Counted from the stretch's first letter, positions 12,607 through 24,321 are shown. The stretch is 64,000 nt of DNA from Chelonoidis abingdonii (GCF_003597395.2 NC_133770.1:35478428-35542427); one strand, 5' to 3'. The notes: generated by a model not told the origin, from the sequence alone. Numbers and translations: made by a program.

Positions 12607-13640
12607 TGCCCTGTGCAGGATCAAGCTTTCATTGTATATCTTATGCTCTTTTAAGACAGGTAGAAACCTGTGTTTCTGGTGCTGAAGGACCAAGGCTTTT
12701 ATCCTGGTTTCCCAGATGAGAGCATGCATGTGTCATCTAATAATTGTGTCTATTTGTAGCATGTAGATTCCTCACAAGGAATCACTGGGAACATAGGACT
12801 TCTGAGGAGAGTTGGTCCCAGTGCTGTTGACTTGCAAAACCAATTTGTCTCACAGTTTGGGGGCATTTCTAAATGCTGCAGTGCTCATAATGATGCAAGC
12901 AGCTGCAGGCACCTGGGGAAATTTTAAGGGTGCACTGCTGGGTTAGGTTGCAGTTTCCAACGCCTGCCAGTAGTTGTTGCCTTTGCCTAGTTGCTGTTAT
13001 CCTAACTCAGCTCCCCTGCACATGCTGCCTGTGATGGGCAGCCCAGCCCAAGCTGGGAGAGCAGCAGAGAAGGTAGCACCATGTTTTATCCCCTCCCCTC
13101 CCTCCCGACTTACTGCTACAATGAGAGAGGCAAACAAAGTAGAAATCCCCACAGTGAAGTGACTCCCTGCAGAGCCAGCTGCTCCTACTCTGCCTTCTGC
13201 CTCTCTTGCTGCTGGCCAGCTCCCATATGGGGGAATGAAGAGTGCCCAGCCGGGAAGCAGAGGGTACAGGGTTGCTGGGGATAATGCTCTAGTAGGGAGA
13301 GTGGTGCGAAGGAGGGTAGCCAGCCAGGAAACGGGTGATGGAGGATAAGGAAGACTGACCTCTGGGGGAGTGTGAGAAGGCGATGGGGGAGCAGATGTAG
13401 ATACTTAGGAGGAGCAAGAGAAGAGGATGCCCACAGGAGGAGCAGGGAAACACCCATGGGACACTGGGGGAAGGGCTCGTCCCACCAGTAAGGAAGAAGA
13501 CTGGGAGCCCCTCCCCATGTTGGTGTGTGGAGTCCAGGTCACATTTTCCACATGAAATAAACACTCAACACGAGGCAGGAAGCGGAGCTACCCCAACTAT
13601 GTATTAAATTGTTCTCCATAGGAGTGTGCTACTTATGGTG
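12607..13640. other. Gene-free stretch
   Basis: No exon or repeat boundary is recognised. The purine-rich block at 13,290-13,500 gives long minus-strand frames by composition only. Confidence 0.35.
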
Positions 13641-14442
13641 TACTGAGCATGCCCAGTTCATCTGAGCATGCTTAGTACATCTGCTGATGCCACTGCCCTT
13701 CACCTTGCCCATATTAGCCGTAAGATTCTGCAGACTGCTTTTGACAGGGGTTAAAAAGGGGCAAAGGCGGCGAATCGGAGGAGGGGGTGTGGCCAGGTTC
13801 TGCGCAGGGAGAGGAAATTGACTGGTCTGGGGGGTCAAGCAGCTGGACGCAGCATTAGGAGAGGGGCTAAAGGGCAAAATCAGAAATGGGGGGGAGGAGG
13901 CGGACTTAAGGCCAGGAGTGAGGCGCTGGCAGAGGGTGTCAGAGGGCAAAACCCTGGCGCAAGCAGGGACAGAGGGGGTAACAGTTACCCCAGTGGAACT
14001 GACACCTGTGCTTTGCAAAATAGTTTGTTGGGGGGGGCAAGAGGCATTTTTATTTGAGCAAAGTGGCTTTTGTGTCTGGTCACACGAACTGAGCGCATAC
14101 TCCGTAACATCTGCTGAAGCCACTGCCCTTCACCCCGCCCTTATTAGCCGTAAAAATCTTTTGACTGCTATTTACAGGGATTAAAAAGGGGCAAAGGGGG
14201 CAAATCTGAGCAGGGGGCTGGCCAGGGTCTGAGCAGGGGTCAGAAATTGACTGGTCACGGGGGTCAGACAGCTGGAGGCAGGATTAGGAGAGGGGCTAAA
14301 GAACAAAGAGTAGGCAGTGTTAAGCCCAGGAGTAAGGCACTGGCAGAGGCTGACAGAGGGCAAAACCTGGCACAGGCGGGGCACAGGGGGTAGCAGTTAC
14401 CCCAGTGGGACTGAGAGACCCGTATTTGCAAAAATGGTGGGA
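13640..14442. repeat. Two tandem copies of a ~0.4-kb repeat
   Basis: Copy 1 (about 13,640-14,085) and copy 2 (about 14,086-14,442) share, in order, ACTGAGC, GCCACTGCCCTTCACC, ATTAGCCGTAA, TTAAAAAGGGGCAAAG, GAAATTGACTGGTC, TTAGGAGAGGGGCTAAAG, GAGGGCAAAACC and CAGTTACCCCAGTGG. A partial third copy abuts the PTCHD3 exon fragment near 20,590-20,745. No protein domain is seen in the overlapping open frames. Confidence 0.65.
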
Positions 14443-14450
14443 GGCAAAGG

Positions 14451-14760
14451 CAGGACCGGCGCCAGGGTTTCTCGCGCCCTAGGCAAACGGCCATTTCGCC
14501 GCCCCCCGTGCTGATCCCGCGGCTCTGGTGGAGCAGCCGCAGGCATACCTGCAGGAGGTCCACTGGAGCTGCTGGAGCACCCGACCATCTGCAGGCATGA
14601 CTGCGGCAGCTCCACTGGAGCCACGGATCCTCCGCAGGCATGTCTGCGGCAGGTCAACCGGAGCCGCCTGCCGCCGCCTCCCTGGCAAAATGCCACCCCC
14701 TCAATAATCCTGGCACCCTAGGCGATTGCCTAGGCTGCCTAAATGGTAGCGTCGGCCCTG
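14451..14760. mobile_element. hAT-type MITE with exact 8-bp target duplication
   Basis: The left terminus is CAGGACCGGCGCCAGG and the right terminus GCGTCGGCCCTG, an inverted pair. The 8-bp target duplication GGCAAAGG is exact (14,443-14,450 and 14,761-14,768). The interior has a short repeated GGAGC.GC..CTGCAGGCAT unit. It is 310 bp, non-coding. Confidence 0.85.
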
Positions 14761-14887
14761 GGCAAAGGGGCTTTTTTATTTCCCGTCTCACAGACAGCAC
14801 CTCTCAGGATCGGCTTCCCAGGGCTGGGTTCTTAAAGGCACAGGCATCCCAATGCCTAGTCAATTCAGCTCCTCTTTGTCTGATCTA

Positions 14888-15110
14888 CTGAGGCTATGTC
14901 TACACTACAAAGTTCAAAGCACTGCGGTGAATGTCAGTGCTCTTGGTAATCAACCCTGACGAGGGGATTAGCTCCGACCCGAGCCTGTCCACCATAGTGC
15001 TTTAAAGTGCTCAAACTTGCTGCACTCAGGCGGGGGTGTGTGTGATTTTTCACATCCCTGAGCCATCAAGTTAGAGCGCTTTAATTTGCCAGTGTAACTA
15101 ATCCCTGAGA
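14888..15110. mobile_element. MITE fragment with TCTACACTAC terminus
   Basis: It begins GGCTATGTCTACACTAC and continues through GCGGTGAATGTCAGTGCTC and CCAGTGTAAC. The terminus resembles the Harbinger-type ends elsewhere in the window, but the interior differs, so it is another family. The right end is not delimited. Confidence 0.5.
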
Positions 15111-15494
15111 TTTAATTCAGTGAAACATTTTATACAGATCCCCTCAGAAACAAAGAATCCCTTATCATTGTATCTGATTGCATAGAATCTCCGAGCAGTT
15201 TCCCAAGTTGTCTTATCTGCTACTGGGATTCCCTGAATTCGCTGAATTTTTACATTTAATTTTTTCTTTTCATTTTAGAGCTCACTGAATTTCTGGCCTA
15301 GTGTCAAAACTTTGTTTTGAGTCAATCCACCAATGGGGATTGCATTTTTGCAACTGTTATTTTGCCTCAGTCTAGCCCTTAGTGTTTTTCTGTGTGCCAT
15401 TGTGTATAGCTTGATTCTCAAATAATCAGTAAAGGCAGGATACTATCTCCTATAACATCTTTCTCCCTGGAAAAAAAACTGTTGTAATTTTTGC

Positions 15495-15740
15495 AGAAAA
15501 TTAGAACTGCCATCATGGGTCAGACCAATAGTGCGCCTAATCTAGTATCCTGTCTTGTGACAGGGCCAGTGCCAGGTGCTTCTAAGAGAATGATCAGACC
15601 AGGCAATGACTCAGTGAACCATCCCATTCTCCACTCCCGGCGTCTGGCAGTCAAGGGACAGTTTAGGGACATGCAGAGAATGGGCCTGCATCTCTGATTA
15701 TCTTCACTAATAGCCAATGTACTTATCCTGAGGGATTGAT
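15495..15740. repeat. Interspersed repeat, CR1-like
   Basis: The segment AACTGCCATCATGGGTCAGA, then TAGTATCCTGTCTTGTGACA and GGCCAGTGCCAGGTGC, followed by CTAATAGCCAATGTACTTAT, matches a repeat abundant in turtles that I recall as related to CR1 retroposons. The class is not certain. Confidence 0.5.
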
Positions 15741-15930
15741 CTAATTCTTTGTTCAACCCATTCATAGTTTTGCTTTTCAAAATATAATGAACACACATCT
15801 ACAACCCCAGGACACCTTTACAACCACAAGAATTCTAAAATCATGAGTTATACATCCTCGAGTCAAGAAATTTTAATACATAAATTATATCTTTTTTTTT
15901 ATGTACCTCTTTGTTCCTGAGCCTGTAGGG

Positions 15931-16210
15931 GAGGGCCACCCAGAGGATTCAGGGGGCCTGGGGTCTTCGACAGCAGGTCCTGGAGCAGAAAGCCCCCCCT
16001 GCAGGTCTTTGGGGCACTTCGGTGGCAGGTCCCGGAGCGGAAGGACATTCAGCCGCCGAATTGCCACCGAAGACCCGGAGCGGAGGAGTTTTCCAGGGCC
16101 CCTGGAGCAAGTGAAGGACCCTGCTCCAGGGGCCCCAAAAAACTCTCATGGGGGCCCCTGAGGGGTCTGGGGCAAATTGCCCCACTTGCTCCCCATTCTG
16201 GGCGGCCCTG
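15931..16210. mobile_element. hAT-type MITE (GGGCCACCC family)
   Basis: The left end is GAGGGCCACCCAGAGGATTC, the right end GGGCGGCCCTG, with an exact 8-bp duplication CTGTAGGG on both sides (15,923-15,930; 16,211-16,218). The same family recurs at 24,646 and 28,900. It is 280 bp, with no coding capacity. Confidence 0.85.
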
Positions 16211-16318
16211 CTGTAGGGTGTAGTAAGGCCAGTTCCAATGCCTTGAGCCTAAACACCTGAATGAATCTTAGTCTACCCTCGTACTTTTCTGTTACTTCTC
16301 CCAAACACTTAATATACT

Positions 16319-16384
16319 TAAGGCCATATCTACACTTTAAGTGTGGGTTAACTCAAGTTATGTCAGCACAGAGTCACTATGGTT
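16319..16384. mobile_element. Short MITE fragment
   Basis: TAAGGCCATATCTACACTTTAAG followed by GTGTGGGTTAACTC resembles the end of a TCTACACT-type MITE. It is truncated by the next repeat. Confidence 0.35.
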
Positions 16385-16387
16385 ACT

Positions 16388-16475
16388 ATGCCAAGTATCA
16401 GGGGGTAGCCATGTTAGTCTGTATCCACAAAAACAACAAGGAGTCTGGTAGCACCTTAAAGACCAAACAGGTCAG
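16388..16475. repeat. Abundant turtle interspersed repeat, 5' fragment
   Basis: The phrases TATCAGGGGGTAGCCATGTT, AGTCTGTATCCACAAAAACA and GTCTGGTAGCACCTTAAAGA identify a very common turtle repeat. Its class is not clear to me. Only the first ~85 bases are present. Confidence 0.6.
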
Positions 16476-16479
16476 ACAC

Positions 16480-17990
16480 GCGAGGTTGTGGCCATGGGAT
16501 CCAACTTCTTATGATGCATTGTTAACTATCCACTAATATCAATATGTATCCCATACAGAAATGTATACATAATGTTTACTTTTTTTTTCTAAACCCACAG
16601 ACATGCCTGGCCCACCTCTCTGTCTGCCATCTCACACAGAACCATGGAGTTTGTATGGCTCTGCACTATTGTCATGAGCGTTTGCACCCAAAGGTACATA
16701 CTCCTTTACTTTGCAGAGCAGCAAACATACATGTGGGGTGTGACATTATGCTCTACATTCTTTATGAAAAAAATGCTTATGATATGGATATGACATAGCT
16801 TATATATACTTTATGCAAAATGGCTGATGTGGTGTATCATTGCAAAATTTAAGACCTATTGACTGTGTTTATCCAACCTGTATGCATGTAACATTTATTT
16901 CTGAGGCTAGAAATATTGACCATATCTCCGTATTTCAAATGTGCTTTGTTGGATGAAGCCAGACAATGTTAGTGGCTTATTGACGGAATGCACAAAGACA
17001 TAAAGATTACCCCAGGAACTGTGTGCAATAGGAACCTCTGAATGATAGTGTTATATAATGGGGACTGCTTGACCTCGATCAGATACCTCTGCACAGTGGA
17101 TGCTGTTTGACCCAGGTCACAGCACAAGAGCCTTCCAGAAATTGGGGGGAAGAAAGAAAAGGTGAACAATGACAGCCTACAAGAACAACTGGAAACACCT
17201 GAGGTACAAAGACTGAACAGTGAGAAGTGATTGTCCCAGCAATCTGGATGATGGGAAGACAGACACTTCAGCTCAGCATATTGAGAATGAGAAGGATCTG
17301 ACATTATCAACCACTGAAGAATAATCCAGGTGTGTATAATATGTTGTATGTCCCCATTATGCAGACATAGACCTTTCTCTCACTGCTAATAAAACTAATG
17401 AAAACAACACAAGACCAGTTAAGTTTTAACAGTGAAGACAAAGGCTAAGGAAAATGTCTCAAAAATTAAATGAGAGCGTAATGCGGTGACATGTAAGTAC
17501 CACAGTTCTGAGTGTAATTTTTGTGGTGATACCTCTTTGCTCCTTATGTGTGTGAAACAGTGACAGAAGTGGAAGTCTGTATAAAGCATGATGGTAGACT
17601 TTCTGCCTGTAAGCTTGCTTTCCAAAGGAATTAAGTATTTCACATACTATTTATAATGTTTTTCACCGCTCTCAACGTTTTGTGTGCATTCAATGTTTTT
17701 TTTTTATTAACAGACTGTATGACCTACTATGCAATGGAAAGGGACTAATAAAGATTTCTTTTTAAATGTTCAGACTTTCATTAAGGTTCTTCATGAAATT
17801 CCACTTGTAAAATGTTTTTTAAACAGTTCTGAAAATATAGGAATGTCGGGTTGGTTCTCTCTTCTCCAAAAATGTGTTTGGTATCAAGTGTTTGTCTAAT
17901 GGGTATTTTGAGGATGGCGATTAAGCATCTTGTCATACAGCGAAAGTATCACTTAAGATTTCTTGAGTAATAAACATGTACATAAGGCTG
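16480..17990. other. Gene-free stretch, possibly an old LTR
   Basis: No exon is recognised. From about 16,736 a GTGTGACATTATGCTC start and the following AT-rich sequence recall a turtle LTR of the same general type as 37,579-38,729, but no second boundary was found. A polyadenylation-like AATAAAG lies near 17,746. Confidence 0.3.
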
Positions 17991-17999
17991 TGACACTGG

Positions 18000-18090
18000 C
18001 CCTAAACCATGGTGGATTTGATTTAAATCAAATTGATTTAAATCGGTAGTCAGGAAGACTCGATTTAATCATGGTTTTCTAGATAAAAGT
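18000..18090. mobile_element. Palindromic TTGATTTAAATC MITE fragment
   Basis: GGTGGATTTGATTTAAATCA followed by AATTGATTTAAATCGG is the self-complementary core of a common tetrapod MITE. Only one end is recognisable. Confidence 0.5.
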
Positions 18091-18410
18091 GCATTCTTGT
18101 TGGTTGTTATAGCCTTAATACATATTCTTCACAAGTCAGAGTTAGATACGTTTCATTTCTAGAAGGTACACACTATATATTTTTAAACAGTGATTTATTT
18201 TGAAAACCTTTAAGAGTCGTTTTACAGCTATATCAGAAAATGAATGTGTGACATTCCATACCTTGGAGGAGTGTGACCCATGTTCCTCATTTTCATATAA
18301 TTGTGATCTTACATATAAAGCATGCCATATAAGGTATCAGGGGATACAGTTAGGGTTACACACCAAACCTGTTCTAAGAAAAGTTTATGGCATATGGTTT
18401 TTCCTTTCAG

Positions 18411-18517
18411 CTTAACCTAGAGATATGCAAAAAATTGGGACTACAGCATAGCTTCACCAACCCATACCATCCACAAACCAATGGACTAGCTGAAAACACA
18501 AATAAATCCATCAAAAG
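18411..18517 (+). pseudogene. GIN2 pseudogene, exon-5 equivalent
   Basis: It is preceded by TTTTTCCTTTCAG and followed by GTAATT, so both splice sites are still good. It encodes LNLEICKKLG ... YHPQTNGLAENTNKSIKR, close to LNLYVCQKLR ... in the intact gene. Confidence 0.8.
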
Positions 18518-18759
18518 GTAATTTTAGGGCAGGGAAAATTACAGTATTAATAGAAAGGAGCATGTACTATGACAGAAGCTACAAATTGCTTCAAATGTTT
18601 AGTGCATTGAAATTCAACTTGTCTTTTATTTAAAGTAAAAGGCATTATCCCACTGCACTAGGATGGCCTCTTTATGCCTTTTCAATTGCATACAATTTCT
18701 CTCAGTAAAGACAGTCCTTTCCCCTTCCCCCACAAATAATCCATCCCCATTTTTTACAG

Positions 18760-18925
18760 AGCATTGCGCAAGTTGGTTGATGACAGTGTGACTAATTGTG
18801 ATGAATTTCTTGGTGATATCATATTTTCTTTGAGAACAAAGCCAAACATAAACAACCAAATTGTCACCCTATCGACTACTGTACGGCTTTGAGGCAAGAT
18901 TCCCAGACCAAATGTCAGACAACTG
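18760..18925 (+). pseudogene. GIN2 pseudogene, exon-6 equivalent, frameshifted
   Basis: The acceptor TTTTTTACAG is intact. The frame is lost after about 40 codons, between NINNQ and SPYRLLYG, and a TGA follows SDN. Confidence 0.75.
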
Positions 18926-19016
18926 AATGGCAAGTGTCCTTCATCTTTCAGGTCCATATGTTATTCTGCGATTATTCTTTTTACAAACACAACTCCTTCT
19001 CCATTTGTTTCCAAAG

Positions 19017-19631
19017 CCAACAGATTTTGAGGAACTTGATGAATAATACTACAAAGAGTACATCATGAAAACTGAAGCTAGATGTGATGCTGAAACTAAA
19101 CTGGCTATTAATAATATTTCAAAAGCACGAGAAAAGCAACAAATACAGTATGCCAAAATTAAGACTCATAAACATGGGGAAATAACATTCAAGGTTGGTG
19201 ACACTGTCACATTACTGAATGCAAGAAGGAAAACAAGAAAGGGGGGGCAGTTACAACCTACCTACGTTGGACCATACAAACTGCCACTGTAGAGGGCAAA
19301 AGAGTTAAATTAGAAAACAAGTTAGGGAAAGGTTTAGCAAAGTTGTACAGTATCTCCCAACTAAAAGTATTTAAAAAGCCTCCAAAATTAGGTGATGAAA
19401 ACATATCACAGAGAAACATGGAAAAGGAAACTGCTGTGGATGACACTGTGAAAACCTCAGAGATAGGAGAAATGGGAGGGAATGTATCTAACAAGCCTCA
19501 CAACAGTCAAGTGGAGGTCACACACACGGAAAAGGAGGCGTGTGTAATGTCAAGAGTTTCAAGCAGTCATCCAGGTGATTTTGATGACATGGTTACGGAG
19601 GATGATGAAGACAGTGAATGGTTTCTCAAAG
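19017..19631 (+). pseudogene. GIN2 pseudogene, exon-7 equivalent (GPY region)
   Basis: Encodes KHGEITFKVGDTVTLLNARR and GPYK in one frame, then VEGKRVKL... in another. An early TAA follows PTDFEELDE. The acidic tail DFDDMVTEDDEDSEWFLKG matches the intact tail NFDDMLTEEVQDKQWLQKG. Confidence 0.8.
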
Positions 19632-19874
19632 GTATTGCTTACCACACAGTTGTTTTTAAAGAATTTGTCAACACACTTCCATTTATCAAGCATGTCAATA
19701 GCTTCCATGTAGGAATGGAATGTTTGCTTGCAAAAATCATTTATCTCTTTTGTACACTACACCACACAAGAGAGGTGGGAAGCACACCAACTTCTATCTA
19801 ACACCTGGTGATAGTGAAACAATCTGCTGCTGAAATCGGAATTGTAGCTGACCTATTTACTCTTGAGTTAACAG

Positions 19875-19965
19875 TGCAGAGGGAAGTTGAGAAGACAAAC
19901 TGGAGGCACACAAGGTGATGTAACTTGCCAAAGGTTACACAGCAAGTCAGTGGAAATCCTGGCTC
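19875..19965 (+). repeat. MIR-type SINE fragment
   Basis: GGAGGCACACAAGGTGATGT then AACTTGCCAAAGGTTACACA and GCAAGTCAGTGG match the conserved core of the ancient tRNA-derived MIR SINE shared by amniotes. Confidence 0.65.
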
Positions 19966-20590
19966 TCATTTCCCTGTACTTTTCTTCAGAATCCCAAATT
20001 ATAAAATTTCTGGATTTCCCTGGTAAAATCTCAAAAGGCCTGCTCAGTGTAATCTCTCTGGTATATTCCCCCACTATATTTCCAGCAGCAGCAGCTATTA
20101 TCTGGCAGGTTAATCAGCTGAAACTCTCATCTTTCCAAATGTCATCTTGTGTGTATTTCGTTTTGTGCTGAGTGAGAGAAGCCAGATGAACGTAAGGAGT
20201 GTGATTCGGCTGGGCAAGTGCAGAGTTTAGCAGAAAGCTCTTCTAACAAGAGAGAGATCTGTATGATACTTGTTCACATCACATTTTGTCAGCTGCAGTA
20301 TTCAGCATTAGTTTCTTTTGCTCCTAATAAAAATAGCAGGGTAGGTTTGATTATTGAGCTAGGCCAGGGGAGTTCAAAATATGCATTGCAGCTTGTAAGG
20401 GAAAGCCACTAGCTGGTCACAAGACACTGTTTACCTGAGCGTCCACACGTATGGCCCTTCGCAGCTATCAAGAACTGCTAATGGTAAGAATTCACTATCT
20501 CTCTGCTACAGGTTGGAAATTGCTACAGATAGCAATCTCACATCCCTATGGTGTGAGAAACTGCTATCTGTAGGAATTCGCTTTATCACA
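19966..20590. other. Gene-free stretch
   Basis: No exon is recognised. A pair of related phrases, GCTATC..GAACTGCTA and GAAACTGCTATCTGTAGGAA, lies at 20,463-20,570. Nothing else is visible. Confidence 0.35.
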
Positions 20591-20745
20591 GATCCTGCTC
20601 CCGATTCCCTACTTTGGCTACACTGGGCGTGCGCACATGAACTGAGCATGCCCAGTAACCTTTGCTGTCGCCACTGCCCTCTCTCTGCCCTCACTTCTAC
20701 TTACGATTTGCTGCCTTCTCTTTGGAGGGGTTAAAAACGATCAAG
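20590..20745. repeat. Partial copy of the 13.6-kb tandem repeat unit
   Basis: GAACTGAGCATGCCCAGTAA, GTCGCCACTGCCCTCTC and GGGGTTAAAAACGATCAAGG parallel the start of the units at 13,640 and 14,086. It joins directly to the PTCHD3 exon fragment at 20,746. Confidence 0.55.
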
Positions 20746-20880
20746 GGCGGGCTCAGCGTGGGCTTCCTCTTCTTGCCGCAGAGACAAGCCAATGACATAG
20801 AGGAGCAGTTCATGCCACTTGGAGGGCCCGCCAAGAGTGAGAGGCGCTTTGCCCAGGAGCATTTCCCGACCTGCGACTCA
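20746..20880 (+). pseudogene. PTCHD3: PTCHD3-like first coding exon, fragment
   Basis: The open frame reads GGLSVGFLFLPQRQANDIEE then QFMPLGGPAKSERRFAQEHF and PT. This is the segment just after the first membrane helix of patched-domain proteins of the PTCHD3 type, where P.R.ANDIEEQFTP.GGPAK.ER is typical. Only about 45 codons remain. Upstream the sequence turns into a repeat. Downstream it stops exactly where the 4-kb tandem duplication begins (20,882). The start codon, the first helix and nearly all of the first extracellular loop are missing. The next recognisable piece of the gene is the exon at 35,226, on the same strand. It could be a genuine broken exon or a misassembly junction. Confidence 0.7.
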
Positions 20881-22569
20881 TGTTGAATCCTATTGCAAAC
20901 AGTATGGGTGACGCATGAGGCATTCTGAAGCAAGAGATTACAGGAAAAGTTTAAATAAGATGCAGGAAGAATAATTTTTCTTATGTTTTGTTTCTGTTGG
21001 ATTTATTGTATTATGTATAGTAAGTGTTCAATATAAAAATCAGGTAGTAGGGTTTACAATATAATAAGAAGAGATTATCCTATTATCATTATCCAGTTAA
21101 TTTGCACACTACTATTTTGAATTAGTGATAATTCACAGAGAGAGAAAGAAGAAAGCTGAATTTAGAGAACAATTATTAACCAGATTCTTGTTTATTCACC
21201 AGCCACTTTGCTCCAGTCCATGGCACAAAGCACCATAAACCCAGTACAGTCTGGACAAGAGAATATTCACCTCAAATTGGCATCTGCTACACTCCCTGCC
21301 CCTGCCCCCCATTCCCAGTCACCACTAATCAGGATATAGCTGAGTGAAAAGGTGTGGACTGAAAACATTTATTAGGCAATTGAAAACTAGTATAGAGTAC
21401 AATAGCCTGAGAACTGCTTTAACTTCTGAGCACTGTGTCTGCAGTGAGATGGAGAGTAAGCCTGTTGCCAAGGCTCCTTGTAACATTGTAATCTCAGTAC
21501 TGACGCCAAAGCCCCCTACCATGGCAAAGACCCCCTTGACCTTCTGGATCCACCAAAAATATTAAAATCTGCTCCTCCGCCCCGGTGGTACTTTATTTTA
21601 CAGGAGACATGACGCAGTAAAATTTCCCCTATTCCCTCAAACCGCAGACGCACTTTAGTATTTAAAGAGTCTTCATATATCATTTGTCTTGTGAGTTCTC
21701 ATAACAGTTCACAATTTAGGTTGCCTTTGCTGCATTTATCTGCCTGTGAACTCACTCTTAGTCCTATTTCACACGTCATTGCTGTGTGTAGAAATTGATT
21801 CACAAATATACAGTAGTTAACTTATATTTGGTGTCATCTGAGAACCTTGCAAGGGCAAAAATTTCTGCACAATGAACGCGTTGGGGTGATGAACAGTGGC
21901 GCAGAACTTTTGGATGGTCCACATTTATTCATTCTTTGTGCAAAAATCACCAAATAAAGCTGCACTGACAGTGGAGAAGAAAAATTATTGTACTATGGGG
22001 ATCTGCAATACCAGATTATTATTGGTCAATCAGTTTCTCTCTCCTACGAAAGAATGGGATTTCTTTAAGTAAGAGTCACACATATGGTTTATATTATGAT
22101 CATATCCTGTTAAGAACTCAGCAGTCACAGATAATACCTACTTCTTTGCTAACGAATACACAGTACCTGTCTGTTCCCCCAACCAAAATGATCAGATAAA
22201 AAATTGCATGAGCAGTCAATGGAGGTGTGAGACATCTCTGCTTCCTGGTGACAAGTTGAGGCAACTCCCTACCTCATTCAACACCACCTTAGAGTTAAAA
22301 CAATTCTAGGCTGCAAACTGTGATCGATATTCAAATACCAAAGCAGACAAATTTAATTGTCAGCCCCCTGAGGAACATCACCATAGCAGAAGTATCAGTT
22401 CTATTATGTACTAAAGAACTTCCTGGAGTCTTTGTTTACCCATAACAAATCTAGTGTTCTCCTTCAACCAATTCAACCTATTGCATATTTCTCTACAAAC
22501 ATTTGCTTACCTTCTAAGAAAGATCTTATGCAATAATAGACCAGATTCTGCTGAGTTTACAAATGAATC

Positions 22570-22725
22570 ATGAATATCAGGGTTGGAGGGACCTCAGGAG
22601 TATCTATAGTCCACCCCTGCTCAAGCAGGACCAATCCACTAATCATCACCAGGCTTTGTCAAGCTGATCTTAAAACTCTAGGATGAGATTCCACCACTAC
22701 CCTAGGTACACTGAGGTTTCATCTA
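22570..22725 (-). repeat. CR1 retroposon 3' end (copy 1)
   Basis: TATCAGGGTTGGAGGGACCT, then GTCCACCCCTGCTCAAGCAG and GAGATTCCACCACTACCCTA are the reverse complement of the CR1 3' end. Many single bases are missing compared with the second copy at 26,992. Confidence 0.75.
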
Positions 22726-23550
22726 CTCCTGACAGATCAAGTCTCTGAGCTAAGATCATCAGTAAGACTCAGGAGTTTCAAGCTTCTGGAGTGGGTGAGT
22801 TTCTCTCTTTTTCTTGTCTCTGTTTCCTTTCTACTCAGGTATTAAACTGTAAAAATGAACTTACTTTGTTTAGACTGTCCTTGTGATGTAAAATGGGATA
22901 AGGACAGCACTTGGGACAAATAAGGTTCAGATTGAAAGTGCTGTTTGACTCATTCCATTGGGCACACAACCATACATTGATAGAGTTACACAACACCCCT
23001 CTCAAGAAAGTAGATTATCAGGGGGAAAACCCAGACAAGAACCCTAATAAATGAGCATAACGCAAGTAATGCAAATCTGGTAAAAGTACAGAAATATAAG
23101 TATTCCTTGGCTAATTGCATTGGATAAATAAATCTTTACAATACTGTTAATCATTTTTAAATGGTTTGCAGTTTGTAATCATAGTGATTCTTTATTGCTC
23201 CATTTCTATTTGTTTATCTGTGTGGTGTCTGTTTTTTTGACTTTTCTAGGGCGATATATAAGATAATTTGCAGTGTAAACATTTAGATGGTGGTATTAAT
23301 TTCTTAGATTATATCAAGGGTAACATTACAGATAGGATTGATTAGTTAACATATTACATTAAAATGTGGATGGACTTAAAGCTTCTGACAATGACTGATA
23401 CTGATATGTGTAATGTTTTTAAGAGGTTTTCTACTATTTCAGATTCTTCAGATTTCCAGAAAACTATTTTCTCCCAAAAAGTTGCACCAAGCAAAAAATT
23501 ACCTCAATACACAAATGGCAAGTTAAGTAGAATTTTTCCATGTGTTCCCA

Positions 23551-23760
23551 TGGGGGGAGGGCTAGCTCAGTGGTTTGAGCATTGGCCTGCTAAATCCAGG
23601 GCTGTGAGCCTAATCCTTAAGGGGAGTATTTATGGATCAGGGCAAGAAAAAAAAAAAAAAGCAAGGCCGAAAAAAACTGTGAGGTACAGTACTTGGTCCT
23701 GATAGTGAAGATAGGGGACTGGACTCAATGACCTAGTTCTGTGAGATAAGTATAGCCCCA
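23551..23760 (+). repeat. Cry I-type tRNA-derived SINE (copy 1)
   Basis: GGGGGAGGGCTAGCTCAGTG then GTTTGAGCATTGGCCTGCTA carries an A-box-like TAGCTCAGTGG. The B-box region is degraded (GCTGTGAGCCTAATCC). This is the head of the tRNA-Lys-related SINE of cryptodire turtles. Confidence 0.75.
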
Positions 23761-24175
23761 TATATTATTAAATATTATACATTTTTTTCAAAATCCATTA
23801 TCTTCAAGCAACTCTGCTTGTTTTCTTTTTTTATTGACTTTTTTTGCTGTTACATTTACTGTCCTGAGTCACTATGTCTATACATTGTTACAATATTGTA
23901 GTGATCTTCTTATATCTGATAACATTCACTCTTCATTGAGCGAATACAGCCAAAATTTGCAAGCCACAAATATTTCAGAATTATGCACATGCCTGCAACT
24001 TATTTATGTCTGTCTTGTCATTGGCCTATGAATGATGCATTGTTGATTTAGGTTTACTCTGCTTATAGGTTTGCAATGTACATCGCATACCTTCTAACTC
24101 AACTTTGAGTCTTATATGCATTGATATGCCATGTTTGCACTTAAGTAACTGTTTTCTCTTGTAAACAATTCTCAG

Positions 24176-24321
24176 GGAAATCTTTTGAAGAAAAAATTGC
24201 AAATGTTTTGGCATACATAAGGAGTAGCACGTATCCTGAAGGAATGAATAAAGCAGGCAGACTGAACCTGAGTCGATATGCTGTCAACTTTTCATTGGAA
24301 GGCAAGGAATGCTTCTTTTAA
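24176..24321 (+). CDS. GIN2-like N-terminal exon, duplicate copy 1
   Basis: After the acceptor ACAATTCTCAG the frame reads GKSFEEKIANVLAYIRSSTY then PEGMNKAGRLNLSRYAVNFS and LEGKECFF before TAA (24,319). It is the partner of the exon at 28,593 and differs by a few codons (I for K, N for T, S for R, C for Y). In integrase-derived GIN proteins a segment with this pattern (charged, then RRYA..F) precedes the H2C2 region. No GT donor follows at the expected place, and the in-frame TAA is shared with copy 2. Whether it is used as an exon is unclear. Confidence 0.5.

Larger units (their letters stand above)
18411..19631 (+). pseudogene. GIN2-like pseudogene (decayed Ginger1-derived integrase paralogue)
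   Basis: Three blocks correspond to exons 5-7 of the intact gene at 28.6-33.3 kb, at the same splice positions. 18,411-18,517 is 107 bp, exactly the length of its partner, and keeps the motif HPQTNGLAEN with the third catalytic acidic residue. 18,760-18,925 encodes ALRKLVDD...FSLRTK, then shifts frame into SPYRLLYGFEARFPD and hits a stop. 19,017-19,631 opens with an in-frame TAA soon after PTDFEELDE and has another frameshift inside the GPY segment near 19,283. It ends at a conserved donor after a FLKG codon set. No copies of exons 2-4 (zinc region and first two catalytic aspartates) were found upstream. At least four lesions make it a clear pseudogene. It is diverged well beyond sequencing error from the intact copy, so the two are real paralogues. 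Confidence 0.8.

Noticed and set aside
23551..23625. tRNA gene
   Set aside because: The A-box belongs to a tRNA-derived SINE; no complete cloverleaf and the downstream SINE body is present.
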